Numbered from the stretch's first letter, positions 23,340 to 36,734 are shown. The stretch: 64,000 nt of DNA from Ailurus styani (GCA_002007465.1 LNAC01000031.1:1549325-1613324), one strand, 5' to 3'. Notes: generated from the sequence alone by a model not told the origin. Made by a program: numbers and translations.

Positions 23340-24402
23340 TTCTGTTGTTTTTAAATGTCCAGTGTTCACATACAACGTAATAATGAGACATGCAAAGAAA
23401 TAGGAGAATGTGGCCATTTACAGGGATAAAAGCAGTCAAAAGTAACTGTCTCTGAGGAAATCCAGATGTGTACTTGAAAGACAAGAACTTTCAAGCAGCT
23501 ACTATAAATAGATTCAAAATTAAATATATTCCAAATATATTTAAAACTAAAGAAATATACTAAGTATATTAAAAAGTAAAAGTGTATAAGGAATCAAAGG
23601 AAACTATGAGAAAAATACTTCATGAAGTAAACAGTGTCAATAAAGAGATAGAAATTATGCAAAAGAATAAAGTCAAAATTCTAGAGGCAAAAGCTATAAA
23701 GATAATAAAAAGTTCATAAGAGAACCTTGAGCAGAATAAAAAATAACTGAGCCAAAAAAAAAAAAAAAAACCTGGAAAATCTCAACTGACCTACCTAAAG
23801 AACCAAAATGATCAGAGCCCAAAAGATCAGTGATATACCATCAAGCATACCGACGTATGCATACAGAGAATTCCAGAATGAAAGCAGAGTGAGAAAGGGG
23901 ACAAAAAGAATTATTGGAGAAATAGTGGTCAAAACTTCCCCAAACTGGTACAAACAACCTACGCATTCAGGAATTTCCATGAACTATCACACTTTAACAA
24001 CATTAAGAACCAATCAGCTCTCACACCACATCTATGTAACACTCCACTTAAAAAAAAAACAAAAACGAAATCGAAACATACATTCTTCTCCAGTACACAC
24101 AGAATGTCCTCCAGGATAGGTCATAACACAAACCTAAATTGAAAATATTTAAATCATGAACAGTGTATTCTCCCAACCACACAGTAATCAAAATGAAATC
24201 AGTAATAGAAAGAATCTGGGAAATTTCATGAATGTATATAAACAATACATTCCTAAATAACAATAGGTCAAAGAATAATCACGAGAAAAATTAGAAAATA
24301 GTTTGAGGTCAATTAAAATGAATATATGACATACCAGCCCCTAGTGGTTGCAGCTAAATCGATGATTACATTGATAAATGTAAACATTTACATTAAAAAA
24401 GG
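23340..24402 (+). mobile_element. Ancient LINE-1, ORF1 to early ORF2
   Basis: Sense L1M/HAL1-like sequence. 'aagtaactgtctctgaggaa' near 23439 and the 'actataaatagattcaaaat' block near 23502 mark the ORF1 start region. 'atatgcatacagagaattcc' near 23856 and the 103-residue open stretch at 23808-24119 correspond to the ORF1 protein (EFQNESRVRKGTKRI). The ORF2 endonuclease part follows from about 24085 ('cattcttctccagtacacac') to 24400. An A-run interrupts at 23754-23770. All frames are broken. Confidence 0.8.
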
Positions 24403-24655
24403 CATCAGTGTGAGGCAATGGGTAAAACTGCTGATGGGGATTGGAAGACACAGGCTTCCAGTTATGCAATCAGACACAGAGATAGAAGGCACAACATAGG
24501 GAATATAGTCCATGGTATTGTAATAGTGTTGTATGGTGACTGTTGGTAACTACACTTGTGGTAAACATAGCCTAATGTATAGAGTTGCCCAATCACTATG
24601 TTGTACACCTGAAACTAATGTAACATTGTTTATCAGTTATTCTTTAATTTAAAAA
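24403..24655 (+). mobile_element. Younger LINE-1 3' end nested in the older L1
   Basis: A 5'-truncated L1 3' UTR: 'atggtgactgttggtaacta' near 24533, 'gtagaacatagcctaatg'-like sequence near 24565 and 'ttgtacacctgaaactaatg' near 24601, with a T/A-rich end near 24655. The older L1 ORF2 is readable on both sides ('ggttgcagctaaatcgatga' before; 'aaacccaaagtaagtacaaa' after), so this is a nested insertion. Confidence 0.8.
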
Positions 24656-25145
24656 ATCCAAATTGCTGATGTAACCTTCCAAGTTAAAGAGAAAAACCCA
24701 AAGTAAGTACAAAGAAGGAAAAAATTAATATTAGAGCCAAAATAACTGAAATAAAAAAACAGGAAAATGAGTGGAGGTAATAAATGAAATCAAAGTTGTC
24801 ATATCTGATGTCAAAACTTACTACAAAATTACAGAAATCAATAGAAGTAGTGCAGTACTAGTATATGGATAAACCTATAGACCAATGGGATAGAATTCAG
24901 AGTCCAGAATCCCTACATTTATGCTCAAATGATTCTTAACAAGGTTGCCAAATCAATTAAATAGAAAAAAGAACAGTCTCTTCAATAAATGGTGTTGGGA
25001 CAAGTGGATATTCACATTTGTTAGAAAAAAAAATGAAGCTGGACTCCTATGTATGTCACAGCATATATTAATATTAAATCTAAATGGTTTATAGACCTAA
25101 ATATAGCAGCTAAAAATAAAACCTTTATTAGAAAACACAGAAGCC
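24656..25145 (+). mobile_element. Ancient LINE-1 ORF2 (continuation)
   Basis: ORF2 resumes after the nested copy: 'gccaaaataactgaaataaa' near 24738, then after an internal deletion 'agaccaatgggatagaattc' near 24879, 'tcttcaataaatggtgttgg' near 24978, and 'aatagcagctaaaaataaaa' near 25102. It fades out near 25145. Confidence 0.85.
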
Positions 25146-26379
<1,234 letters not shown>

Positions 26380-26690
26380 TCTCAGCCTAGAATGGCCCTT
26401 CTGTCTTCTTCAATTGCAGAAATACTATTTATACTTCTGGACGTAGCTTATGGGCTACCTCTGTAGGAAGTCTTTCCTGTTCCTTAGACAGCTGGCCACG
26501 CCTTACTGTCTACTTCCATAGCACTTTCTGACATAACTGTAGCACTGATTTTTCCATTGTATTAGAATTGTTCATTGATTTCTCTCCTCTACTAAACGAT
26601 GAGTATTTGGAGAGCATGGCTTGTGGTTTATAACACTTTTTACCTGTCAGTGCCTAGTATATAGTAGCTATATAATAACCTTTTGTTTAA
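26380..26690 (+). mobile_element. L2 LINE 3' end, sense
   Basis: Classic L2 3' order: 'ctacctctgtaggaagtctt' near 26455, 'tccatagcactttctgacat' near 26516, 'cattgtattagaattgttca' near 26555, 'gagtatttggagagcatggc' near 26601, and 'cagtgcctagtatatagtag' near 26649. The match is old but unambiguous. Confidence 0.85.
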
Positions 26691-27014
26691 AAAATCCTAT
26701 TTACTCAATTTAGCAAGAAAATTGCAAAATTTAAGAAAGTTATTTCCTAATATATGGGTGCTTCAGACAGCATGCATTGGCATTGGAGGAGAATACAAGG
26801 ACATAATGTGTTTTGTATATAGCCACGTAAATAGAACACTGTTTATTAAATCATAAGAACACATGTCTTTACCTTAAATTGAATTATGACAGATAGGGTT
26901 CAGGGACAAAGCCTTTACCCATAAGCTATTTTCAGGTTTTATTTTCCTTTAGTTATTATTGGAATGTCCATGAACATTTATTTAGGTTTCAAAAATTAAA
27001 ATATAAGAATATTT
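26691..27014. other. No gene seen
   Basis: AT-rich stretch between L2 and L1 with nothing recognised. Confidence 0.4.
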
Positions 27015-27323
27015 TCTCAGCTACATAAGGCATGAAATTTTGATATATGCTACAACATGGATGGACCTTGAGAACATTATCCTTAGTAAAATAAGCCCAA
27101 CACAGAAGGCCAAATATTGTCTTATTCCACGTAGATAAAGAACATAGAAAAGGCAAATACCAGGGTCTGCAGCAAAGTGCGAAGACAGAGCTACTATTTA
27201 GTAAGTACGGATTCCTTGTTGGGGTGATAAAAATGGTTTGGATATAAATAGCAATAATGGTTACTCAACACTGTAAATGTATTTAATGCCAAAGAATTCT
27301 ATGATATAGGAAAAGATGTTAAG
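27015..27323 (+). mobile_element. LINE-1 3' end, first half (split by an LTR)
   Basis: 'atatgctacaacatggatgg' near 27045, 'taaaataagcccaacacaga' near 27087 and 'aatgtatttaatgccaaaga' near 27276 are L1 3' landmarks. The expected last part of the 3' UTR is absent here and appears after the LTR, at about 27857. Confidence 0.8.
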
Positions 27324-27856
27324 GTTTGAAGCCAATGGCCAAGAAGAAATTCTTGAAATGTCTTTGAGGCAAAAAGGTGATTTCATTAAAGCACGGGGAC
27401 AGGACCTGTGAGCAGAAAGAGCTGTACTGGGGTCATGAGGAGTAGCCCGTTACATACTTTCAAGTAGGGATGTGTAAGTCTCTAAGGAATTTTGGAAACA
27501 GTATTTCCAGGACCTTGAGAAGGCCAGCTATTGTTGGGAAAGGGTCATTTATTACTATCTAAAACCTGAGTCATGAGACCCTTCAGATGTATATGGGTGG
27601 GTCATATGTTTGGGGGATGATTACAAACATGTATCTTGGGAAATAGAGATAAAGGAAGTTTCCAAAAGAATTTTCATATGTTAAAGTAGACTTCCAGGAT
27701 CCTGATGGTTGTCTTAGATTGACTTTTGCCCTTAGCAAAGTATTGACACCGAGGCAGCTGAGTCCCTAGCGGAATGCCATTCTGCCTGTTTCAAGGACTT
27801 GTCAGGTAAGGAAAATTAATAATTTTCCTTCTGTCTTTATTTCTCAAAACCATTCT
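27324..27856 (-). mobile_element. Solo LTR of an endogenous retrovirus (minus strand)
   Basis: Reversed, this reads as an LTR of the same family as 37740-38160. The shared 3' part includes (plus strand) 'ccaatggccaagaagaaatt' near 27332 and 'ggggacaggacctgtgagca' near 27397, which equals the polyadenylation-signal region of the other copy ('attaaagc' is the reverse of 'gctttaat'). The likely edges are TG on the plus-strand left side near 27326 and CA near 27856. It splits an L1 3' end, so it inserted after that L1. There is no internal viral gene, as expected after LTR-LTR recombination. Looks like an ERV1-class LTR; the family name was not verified. Confidence 0.75.
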
Positions 27857-27915
27857 ACATTTATGAGTAGTAAAAATGATATTAGGTTTATTTTACCACA
27901 ATAATAAAAGAGTAT
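27857..27915 (+). mobile_element. LINE-1 3' terminus, second half
   Basis: 'ttattttaccacaataataa' near 27889 is the final part of the L1 3' UTR interrupted by the LTR. Confidence 0.65.
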
Positions 27916-28089
27916 ATTAAAATAAAACAATTTAGATGAAGAGAAGTTTAAAAATCATTTATAATCCCTTCATGGAAAGCCTACTTTGACATTTCAATGT
28001 AAAATCAATTTTCTGCATATTTATAGGATTAAGTAAAATGGAAACATACACTACATATGAATTTTTATTAAAAAATAAACATATTTCCA

Positions 28090-28215
28090 TGTCATTAAAA
28101 AATAGTGATGCGTTCAGACAAGCAGAGAGAACTTTGTATCAGCAGACTTGCTCTGTAGGAAATGTTAGATGAGGTTCTTCAGGTAGAAGGAAAACATGTA
28201 ATAAAAACCTGGATC
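28090..28215 (+). mobile_element. Older LINE-1 fragment, left side of a nested insertion
   Basis: 'tctgtaggaaatgttagatg' near 28151 and 'aggtagaaggaaaacatgta' near 28181, ending at 'aaaaacctggatc', are parts of an older L1 that continues at 29375. Confidence 0.7.
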
Positions 28216-29363
28216 ACACCAACAATGAGATAGAAGAAAGAGTAATTAAGGAGTCTATCCCATTTACAATTGCACCCAAAACCATAAGATACCTAAGAAT
28301 AAACCTAACCAAAGAGGCAAAGGATCTGTACTCAGAAAACTATAGAATACTTATGAAAGAAATTGAGGAAGACACAAAGAAATGGAAAAATGTTCCATGC
28401 TCATGGATTGGAAGAACAAATACTGTTAAAATACCTATGCCACCTAGAGCAATCTACACATTCAAAGCAATCCCCACCAAAATAACATCAACATTTTTCA
28501 CAGACAAGGACCAAATAATCCTGAAATTTGTATGGAACCAGAAAAGACCCAAATAGCAAAAGGAATGTTGAAAAAGAAAACCAAATCTGGTGGCATCACA
28601 ATGCCAGACTTTAAGCTCTATTACAAAGGTGTAATCATCAAGACAGTATGGTACTGGCACAAAAACAGATACGTAGATCAATGGAACAGAACAGAGAACC
28701 CAGAAATGAACTCTCAACTCTACGGTCAACTAGTCTTTGACAAAGCAAGAAAGAATATTCAAGGAAAAAAGACAGTCTCTTCAGTAAATGGTGTTGGGAA
28801 AATTGGACAGCCACATGCAGAAGAATGAAACTGGACCATTTTCTTACATTACATACAAAAATAGACTCAAAATGGATGAATGACCTAAATGTGAGGCAGG
28901 AATCCATCAAAATCCTCTGACCTCAGCCACAACAACTTCTTGCTAGACACCTCTCCAAAGGCCACCAAAAGATGAAATCTTGCCATTTGCAACAACATGG
29001 ATGGAGCCAGAGGGTATTATGCTAAGCAAAGTAAATCAGTCAGAGAAAGACAATTATCCTATGTGGAATTTAAGAAACAAGGCAGAGGATCATAGGGGAA
29101 GAGAGGAAAAAATGAAACAAGATGAAGCCAGAGAGGGAGACAAACCAAAAGAGACTCTTAATCTCAGGAAACAAACGGAGGGTTGCTGGAAGGTAGGGCG
29201 GTGGGGGATTGGGGTAACTTGGTGATGAACATTGGGAAGGGTATGTGTTGTAATGAGCACTGGGTATTATATAAGACTGATGAATCACAGACCTGTACCC
29301 CTGAAACAAGTAACATATGTTAATTGAATTTTTAAAAATTAATTAATTAAAAACAAAACAAAC
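28216..29363 (+). mobile_element. Young carnivore LINE-1, 5'-truncated, internal deletion
   Basis: ORF2 3' half plus 3' UTR of a fairly intact carnivore L1. The open stretches at 28353-28556 and 28532-28828 give reverse-transcriptase C-terminal sequence ([24 protein letters not shown], then [14 protein letters not shown]) in two frames, so at least one frameshift separates them. Near 28915 the sequence jumps from the 'ggaatccatcaaaatcctc' region to the 'gaaatcttgccatttgcaac' block near 28974, skipping several hundred bases of ORF2. The 3' UTR follows ('gagactcttaatctcaggaa' near 29151; 'gacctgtacccctgaaacaa' near 29290), then an AATTAATTAAAAACAAAAC-type tail. The imperfect target duplication is 'aaacctggatc' (28205-28215) and 'aaacttggatc' (29364-29374). 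It is not capable of retrotransposition. Confidence 0.93.
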
Positions 29364-29374
29364 AAACTTGGATC

Positions 29375-29480
29375 TACACAAAAGAATAAAGAATGCCAGA
29401 AAGGGTAAATACGTGGTTAATAGGAAAGACTTTTCCTCTCATTTTTAATTTCCTTTAAAGAACTCATTTTGAATATATAA
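29375..29480 (+). mobile_element. Older LINE-1 fragment, right side of the nested insertion
   Basis: 'tacacaaaagaataaagaat' near 29375 and 'gacttttcctctcattttta' near 29428 continue the L1 that stops at 28215. This confirms that the younger L1 landed inside it. Confidence 0.65.
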
Positions 29481-31606
29481 AACCAAAAATATGTAAACGT
29501 ATGTTACCCCATTCAAAAAAGATTATTTTTCCATGGATTTTTGCTATTTGCCCTTTATTATTACATGTAAGACATGGCATGAGAAACCTATTGGAAAGTT
29601 TAAAAGCCTCACAGTAGAGTTACTCTTTCTGAATCAGGATGGCTTTTAAGAAGAAATTGAAAAAATGTCACAAATCTGTGCAACGAAGAGAAAAATTCAC
29701 TTCGACATTTTGCACGTACATTTTGTGACCTATTGGAAAAACCTTCAGACTTAAAAAATAAAATTTCCATTTCTTAAAAAAAGATCAACCCAAGTTTCCT
29801 TTATAGACACACAAATATGCACGTGTACATGCAAGTGCACACAGATGCGCACAAACAACACATTTATTCAGCTTAAATTACAAAAGGACAGGTGAGATTC
29901 AGGGTAAAAAGAACAAAGAAATTTCAACTCAGAGTCCAGAAAGATCTCTGCCTGACAACAAAGAATAAACCTATTTTACATTGAAGGTAATTTTCACCCT
30001 CCTCATGGTAGAGACCAGATGGCCAAATGAGGTATAGTGTATTAAACCACCACTCATGGGAGAAGTTGCTAAATACATCCAACTGGAGCTAAATAGGATA
30101 TTGTTGCACTATACAACAGAATTCAACATGCCTCCTCACTGTTTCAGCCAAAAAATCCCTGTTAATTTACTTCTGTAACAAAGACTGGCAACCTGCCCTG
30201 GTAGAGATTTAGAATGTTCCCCGTAAATATCCTCGCTTTCAATGGTATCTGACAGATCTGACACTCTTTATACTTCGATTTCAACGGTGATTCAAGTAAT
30301 CAATCACACATTATTTCATTGAAAAATGAAGACCTTGTAACTTTATTCCTTTGTTTTACTGTGAAGAGGGTGGCAAGGTTTACATAGTCTGTAATTTGGA
30401 AAAGAATCAACTTCACTGGCTAGTTTTCAGCCACAAAGAAAACATGATTAGCATTATCCAAAGTAAACAAGATCCTTATGCTAATGCTTAATCATGTTGG
30501 AAATGTTTGCAGCCACCGTGCAGTAAGTTTTTCAAAAGAACGAGTCCCAAAATAAATCCCTTGAGCTTCTATTTACTTACAGTATTCTAATATGCTCCTC
30601 CAACTAAAACCTAAAATCCCCACACAAAATTCCTTGACCTAAAGAACCTAATGCTAATTATCTTCTATTCAAAGACTAGGACCTGGATAATACTCTTGAA
30701 TCTCCTGGGAAGTCACCAAGCAATTGAGGCCTCTGGCCTTTATCAGCTAAATCAAGAAGGAATCATATATCTAATAGATACCTTTTTAAAAAGCATTCCA
30801 TTCTATAAATACCTTAGGTTGAAGATTCAACATGATACAATTTCCACTATGTGATCAAAAGTGAGGAAACATTATGACTATTTCTCTAGGCTTCCATCAG
30901 TAGCAAATTGAAATATGAGATCTTAAATACCTCAATCTCATTCTTTCAATACAATCAAGAAACAAAAGGTTGTCCTAAGTATCTCTGAAAAGTTACTTCC
31001 CGACCAAAAAAATAAAAAATATTATACCTAAAGAGTATGGGGGGAGGGAGGTTTCAAGAGAATATGTAATTTAGGATTAGTTTAACATCCCTATTCTAGG
31101 TCACAGGATCTTAAGATACAGTAGGTAACAAAATTTTATGATAAAAAGGAGAATTGAAGAAGAGTCTGTGGGAGTTATTTTAAGTTGAATTTGTATGGAA
31201 AGCCAAGATACACTAATTTTGTATAACAATGTGTAGGTTTAGGTAATGGATTATTAAATCATCTTCTGTTACAATACCTGCTTTTTTATAGACATGACAT
31301 TATTGCACACTTAATAGACTGCAGTATAGTGTAGGTCTTCAAAGAAGCAAAATTCTGTCTTTTATATCCAGGTTACCTTCTCAGGCATTCTAGCACTGCT
31401 GTAACCATATATGCCTGCCCTTCCAGTAGACCAAAGTATTTTTCTACATTGGGACTGGAATGGACAGTCACAGACTTACAGATGATCAGCCTGTCTGCTA
31501 TAATCCTCTAGAATCTGCTGATGAAGTTGGCATTGGCCTTTCATTGGTCTTACTAGGATTCCGCATTACCAGACTAAAGGTACCATGACTCACTCAGATA
31601 TCCCTT
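29481..31606. other. No gene seen; about 2.1 kb of unassigned DNA
   Basis: I see no repeat or exon I can name. The stretch has normal AT-rich intergenic composition. A 67-residue plus frame (30651-30854) has no motif. A small CA/TG-rich patch lies near 29806-29856. Confidence 0.4.
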
Positions 31607-31975
31607 GTGTTGGTTAATTTTATGTCAGTTTGGCTGGACAACCGTGACCAGATATTTGGTCAAACATTATTCTGTATTTTTCTGTTAAGTTTCTTTAGGG
31701 TGACATTAACATATAGATCTGTGATTTTTGAAAAAAGCAGATTATCCTCATAATGTGGGTGGGCATCACCTCATCAGTTGAAGGCCTTACAAGAATGAAG
31801 ACTAAATTCCACGGAGCAACAGGAATTCTGCCTCCAGACAGTCTTTGCACTTGAACTGAAATCCTTTTTCACTATTCAGCCTGATGGACTACCCCATCAG
31901 ATGTTGGGCTCATGTATCCTAAACAACTGTTTAAGTCATTTCTTTAATCAATTAATCTCTCATGTGCGCACTCTG
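31607..31975 (+). mobile_element. Mammal-wide interspersed repeat, family not named
   Basis: Starts 'tgttggttaattttatgtca' and contains 'atttggtcaaacattattct' near 31654, 'aatgtgggtgggcatcacct' near 31753 and 'gaaggccttacaagaatgaa' near 31780. It ends in a region that normally runs into a (TA)n tail. This recurrent repeat is familiar from many mammalian genomes, but I am not certain of its family name. Here, too, a TA-rich tract follows directly. Confidence 0.6.
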
Positions 31976-32180
31976 TGTGTATATATATGTGCATATATAT
32001 ATAATATACACAGTATATTATATATATATACACAATAAGTATAATATATGGATTATGTATAATGCTATTATACATATATTATATAATGTAATATTACAAA
32101 TAATCCATATATTATACATGTAATATACATCTAATTATATACATATATGTACTATATATTATCCACTTGACATAGATGCA
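31974..32180. repeat. TA-rich tract with nested palindromes
   Basis: About 200 bases made almost entirely of A and T in TA/TATG units. It holds a perfect 17-bp inverted repeat (arms 32039-32055 and 32101-32117, 45-bp spacer) and, inside that spacer region, a perfect 9-bp hairpin with a 3-base loop (32055-32075). It probably grew from the tail of the preceding repeat. Confidence 0.9.
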
Positions 32181-33694
32181 CATGATATAAATATGCAAAT
32201 ATACATGTAAAAAGAACTACCAGACCTCTCTCTGCCTCATATATTTTGCTTTCCTCTTCATACAAAAATAAAGCAACATAGTTCTACCTCATTTTATTGG
32301 TAATGAGAACTGCTAGTTACCTGAGTGGTTTTACTCAAGGGCCCAGTTGTAATCATGACCAAAATTATGAGATAGCTAGCCAAGGTGAGGGGCACATTTT
32401 TTCATGGACTAGGGTTCTCTATTCAGAGCTAAATGGCCCCTGCCATCATTTACAACATAACGCAACTATTTAAGCTAACTATCCATCCTATAAAATCTAG
32501 GTCTTCTGCATCTCACTGAGCCCCAGAAGGAAATGATCGCATGAATCTTTTCTAGAGCGGTTTTTATGAAAGTAGTTGGAATCAACTGGCTTGCAAACTT
32601 GTACCACATATACCACCTGAAATCAGAGCTCTCCACCTCCCAACCAACAGACAGAAGCATATCCATTATCTATAATATGTATGCTTTAATGCTTAAGCAA
32701 AGATAAAGTAATATAATAGCCTATCTTCCTCTAGCTTCAGACTAGAGATTTTATCTCCCTCAAAACACGGTCTAATTAAATGAATTTTATCTCTCTGCTT
32801 TAAAACGTATCTTTTGGTTTAAATCTTTGATCATGTATTTTTGTGTTCTTCCTTTTTTGAAGCTCATCTCAATGACACTACTCTTTAATCTTAAAATCCC
32901 TTGCTTAAAAATGCTCCACCTTACTGATTAGATTCCAAAGTTTCTTTCACACCATCACTAAAATGTGTCCCAGTAGGTAGCAGTCAAATAGACAAGATCA
33001 TTCAGGCATTTCTCAATTAGTTAAGGAACTTCTGATGCATCTCATTTATCCTTCTCAGCGAACAAAACATCTTCGAAATATTTTCTTCGGGTCAAAGGGC
33101 ACATTTAGCATAATAGCTAGCCAAATTTTTATATAATTAGATCATATGGGGATTCGGGCTTTCCATTACTTTAGTTGCATAGGATATGAGTAGTGCTCAC
33201 TTAATCATGACCCACTGAGAAAGGAAAATAATTGAGAAAGTGACCTTGGCACATTAGAAAAGGAAGCATGGAGGCTTTTGACAACATAAAATGATACAAT
33301 TACTAGTCGGCTAAAGTTCACTCAAAAGAAGCTAGAGTTTTATTTAAAAAAAAGAGGGGGTAGCAGATTGCCTTTTTATACTGTTGGAGGAAATCTTTAG
33401 GTTCCAGAATGTGGCACATTCTATTTGAATGACTTATGAAACATAAAGAATTATGTGAAAGTCTCTGTTGAGTGGTCTGAAATGCGTATTTGGAAGCTAG
33501 TTTTCCATGATTAACCACATTGCGTTTTTTAGAAAGCTTATAGAGCCATCAAGTGAACAATACCAGTAATCGCTGTGGGACAAAATAAAATAGAACATGT
33601 TGGAAGGTTACATTTAACTTCTGATTGCACAGTAAATTTACTACAACTATGTATGAGTGGCGTTAGATACAGCTAGTTAAAATTTCTGTTCCTT
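32181..33694. other. No gene seen; about 1.5 kb
   Basis: No recognised repeat or exon. A stretch near 32880-33000 vaguely resembles L2 but cannot be called. Confidence 0.4.
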
Positions 33695-33850
33695 CACCAA
33701 CAGGATGATCCTGACCAAAATATTCACCACCTCTGTATGCTAGTTCTCTAATGTACAATATGGGGTCAATAGTGTTGGGCTTTTAAAAGGATTGAATGAG
33801 AACAGTTCGGTGCCTGGCATATGGTAAGTATTCATAAATTTGAAGACACT
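33695..33850 (-). mobile_element. MIR SINE, antisense
   Basis: The plus strand reads reversed MIR: 'atgtacaatatggggtcaat' near 33751, 'aaggattgaatgagaacagt' near 33787, and 'tgcctggcatatggtaagta' near 33811. Confidence 0.75.
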
Positions 33851-35805
33851 ATATTAGTAATTTTTAAGAGTATGAACAGTTGGAATTAGTCTAAACTCCC
33901 AGGTGTGCTTTAACTCAAACAACCCTGTAAGAACGTTCTAAAGTGTGTGGTGAAATCCAGGATGAGAACACAGGGAGTTTCTTGGTCTTCCTGCAGTTCC
34001 TCTTACCTTCTCATCCCCAGCTTCAAACATAACTTATGATGGGTTTTGTTGGATTTTTTTAATTCCTCGGAGAAACTCAAACTTTGTATAATCATCAGGC
34101 TTAAAAATTTCACTGAAATTTTTGTGGAAATGGTATATAAAAGCCTGTTAATACCACAAAAATTCTTTAAAACGCTGGGCCTATTTTGTCCTTACGCAGT
34201 TGGGAGATTTGCTAGTCCCGGTAGATACAGTCTTTGAAAGACAGCTCTGCAGACCATTGAGACTAACAAGTGTCACCTGAGCAGCTCTTGCTGCATACAC
34301 CAGCCAGCCATTCACAGGCACCGAGACAAGAACTACTCCTAGAAGATCATTTCATCACTCATTATCCAAAGTTCATTCTTTACTATCTTTTGTCTAGTCA
34401 TTCTCATAGAAGAATATGGTCATTTGAAACAGATGTTCTGATTAAATTTGAAGTGAAGAGATTTGAGCAAACTTTGAGACAAAAATTGTGACTTCTTTTT
34501 TTTCCTTTTATCAAAAACATCGATTCATAAAGAAAAACATGTTCTTTTTCCACTACATAGTGAGCCACTAAGAAAATTTAAAGCCTTTTAAATTATTACA
34601 CAGAATAAACTTCAAATATAGATAAGGAATTAGAAATCTCTTTCTAAGCTAGTATTTAGATTTAAGAACATTTTGTTGGGCAAATGTGAAATACTACGTA
34701 ATTATTATAAGCCTGCTAGGAAAAAATACTCCTAGATTATCCTGCAACCAGGAAAGAACAACAAAGAGTTTATGTGATTAGACAAAAAGATAAAAATAAT
34801 ATATTAATTATATTCTGTATTCTTAAATTTGGAAAATTTTAATTATTGAAGCTTTACTTATTCTTTATTTCATTTTATTAACAGATAACATTTCTGATGA
34901 GTTGGAGCATGAGCTATTTTTATTAAGCTATTACACTCACTAGAATTATTAAACACCAGTAAAGTCAACGCAAGAAGCTATTCTAAGATTCCAGTTTGAA
35001 TCTAAAAATGAAGTCTTTCAGGTATTAAGAAGGTGTGACTCTGGTGTGAAATCCCCTTATGTTGTCAATTTTTTAGTGACACCTGTTTATAAAACAGATA
35101 CTAAATGAAACTGCCTGAAGGACCATTTTATAAAGAAAAATTAAGTGCCTTTAGACTTAAACATAGTCAATTTATATCTAAAGCCAATGCTCAAGGCGCA
35201 GAGTGAACATGATGCATGTCCCTTGGTACCGAGCATTTAAGTTTTCTGTTATCTGCAATTCCGTTTGCTGAAGTTAACTGGTAGAATGCTAAGCTTCTTG
35301 ATTTTAGCATGAAATATCATTTTGGTACATTGTATGTCTGCACTACACGTTGATTTTCCCTAACTAAAATCCATTTGGAATTCTATATCCTAAGCAGAGT
35401 CGTCTTAGTTTGCATGAGAACAGGAAAAAAAAAATGCTGTAAAGGCATCTGACTACTGCAAAATAACTTCCCTTCTGATCTAACCTAATGCAAAGCATCG
35501 GCAACTCCCAGAGTGGATTTAACGATGCCTTGATTGCATTGTACCATCTCTTTCGTCACTGCTGGATGCATTTGGCCCCAACTGAGATTTGAAGAAATGA
35601 AATCAAAGCATGGTTTATGGTATGAAAATTGCAAAAAAGCTCAGAACCTATCACATAACCAATGAAGTGAAAGCCTATAACTGTTAATAATGTCCTTCTG
35701 CCAGGATTCTGTTCCTTTGCTTTGTTCTGATGTCTGCTCTCTTGGCTCACTTTCCCTGACTGTCTTTTACTTTTGCCCCCTTTTTTTTTTCTTTTCTTGA
35801 AACAT
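33851..35805. other. No gene seen; about 2 kb
   Basis: Mostly unassigned AT-rich DNA. Frames of 63 and 73 residues near 34046-34491 have no known domain. A pyrimidine run lies near 35776-35795, just before the next SINE. Confidence 0.4.
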
Positions 35806-35819
35806 TTTAAACCATTCTC

Positions 35820-36028
35820 TGGGGTGCCTGGGTGGCTCAGTGGGTTAAAGCCTCTGCCTTCGGCTCAGGTCATGATCTCAGGGTCCTGGGATTGAGGCCC
35901 GCATCGGACTCTCTGCTCAGCAGGGGACCTGCTTCCTCTTCTCTCTCTGCCTGCCTCTCTGCCTACTTGTAATCTCTCGATCTTTCTCTCTCTCTGTCAA
36001 ATAAATAAAATCTTAAAAAAAAAAAAAC
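35820..36028 (+). mobile_element. Carnivore tRNA-Lys SINE, full length
   Basis: Sense copy: 'ggggtgcctgggtggctcag' at 35821, the 'CTGCCTGCC' middle near 35948 with an extra CT expansion, and an A-run tail to 36027. A degraded target duplication is visible as 'aaaccattctc' before and 'aaaccactctc' after. Confidence 0.95.
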
Positions 36029-36046
36029 ACCTTATAAACCACTCTC

Positions 36047-36734
36047 ACTCTTTCCCTTTGCAGAATATCTCATTTCTGCCTTTTAGTTCCTGCATTTAGA
36101 CTCTTTTCACTTCTAACGCCCCCTCCACCCCTTTTTATCTTTTTTCTATGAGCAACATTGTACACTGATTCCCCAATTCAATTTCAGGCTTCTGTCCATT
36201 TCTTCGTCTGACCCTCATTACCTAATGAGTCCTTTTTTTTTTTTTTCCAGTTTCCAGCATTTGAAACTGAACATCACGATCAATCAAGTGTTAGAGGAAT
36301 CAGAAAAACTAAGAGACCTGCAGCCCAGTTAAGGCTACAACTTTCTAGATGAACTTGGAAAAATTACTTAGCCTTATCCGAAAAGTGAGATTAGAAGCAG
36401 TTTTTCTTCCTACTATATTAACATGAAGAATAATGACAATTACCATTTACAACAGAAAGTCATTTCTGCTATTCAGGAAACCCCATTCTACTGCTAACAG
36501 TCCTTGCATAGATTCAAAGTGGGTGTCTCCTGTCTCTGTGTCTACAGGAGAGAGAAACAATCAGTGCCCATGAGCACTGTCATTTGACACAAGAGGAGCT
36601 GGATAGCACATGCAAATATACTGACCTCCTTCTGTGTTTTAACAGACAAGCTACCTGTAAGCCTGGCAAAATTCATAATTACTACTGCTATTACTCAGAA
36701 GAATGTATTTGATTTGAGACACGATGAGCAAAAT
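36047..36734. other. No gene seen; CT-rich start, possible weak MIR
   Basis: The first 200 bases are CT-rich, with a T14 run at about 36233-36246. Near 36355-36420, 'aaattacttagccttatccg' faintly resembles reversed MIR. No exon is apparent. Confidence 0.35.
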
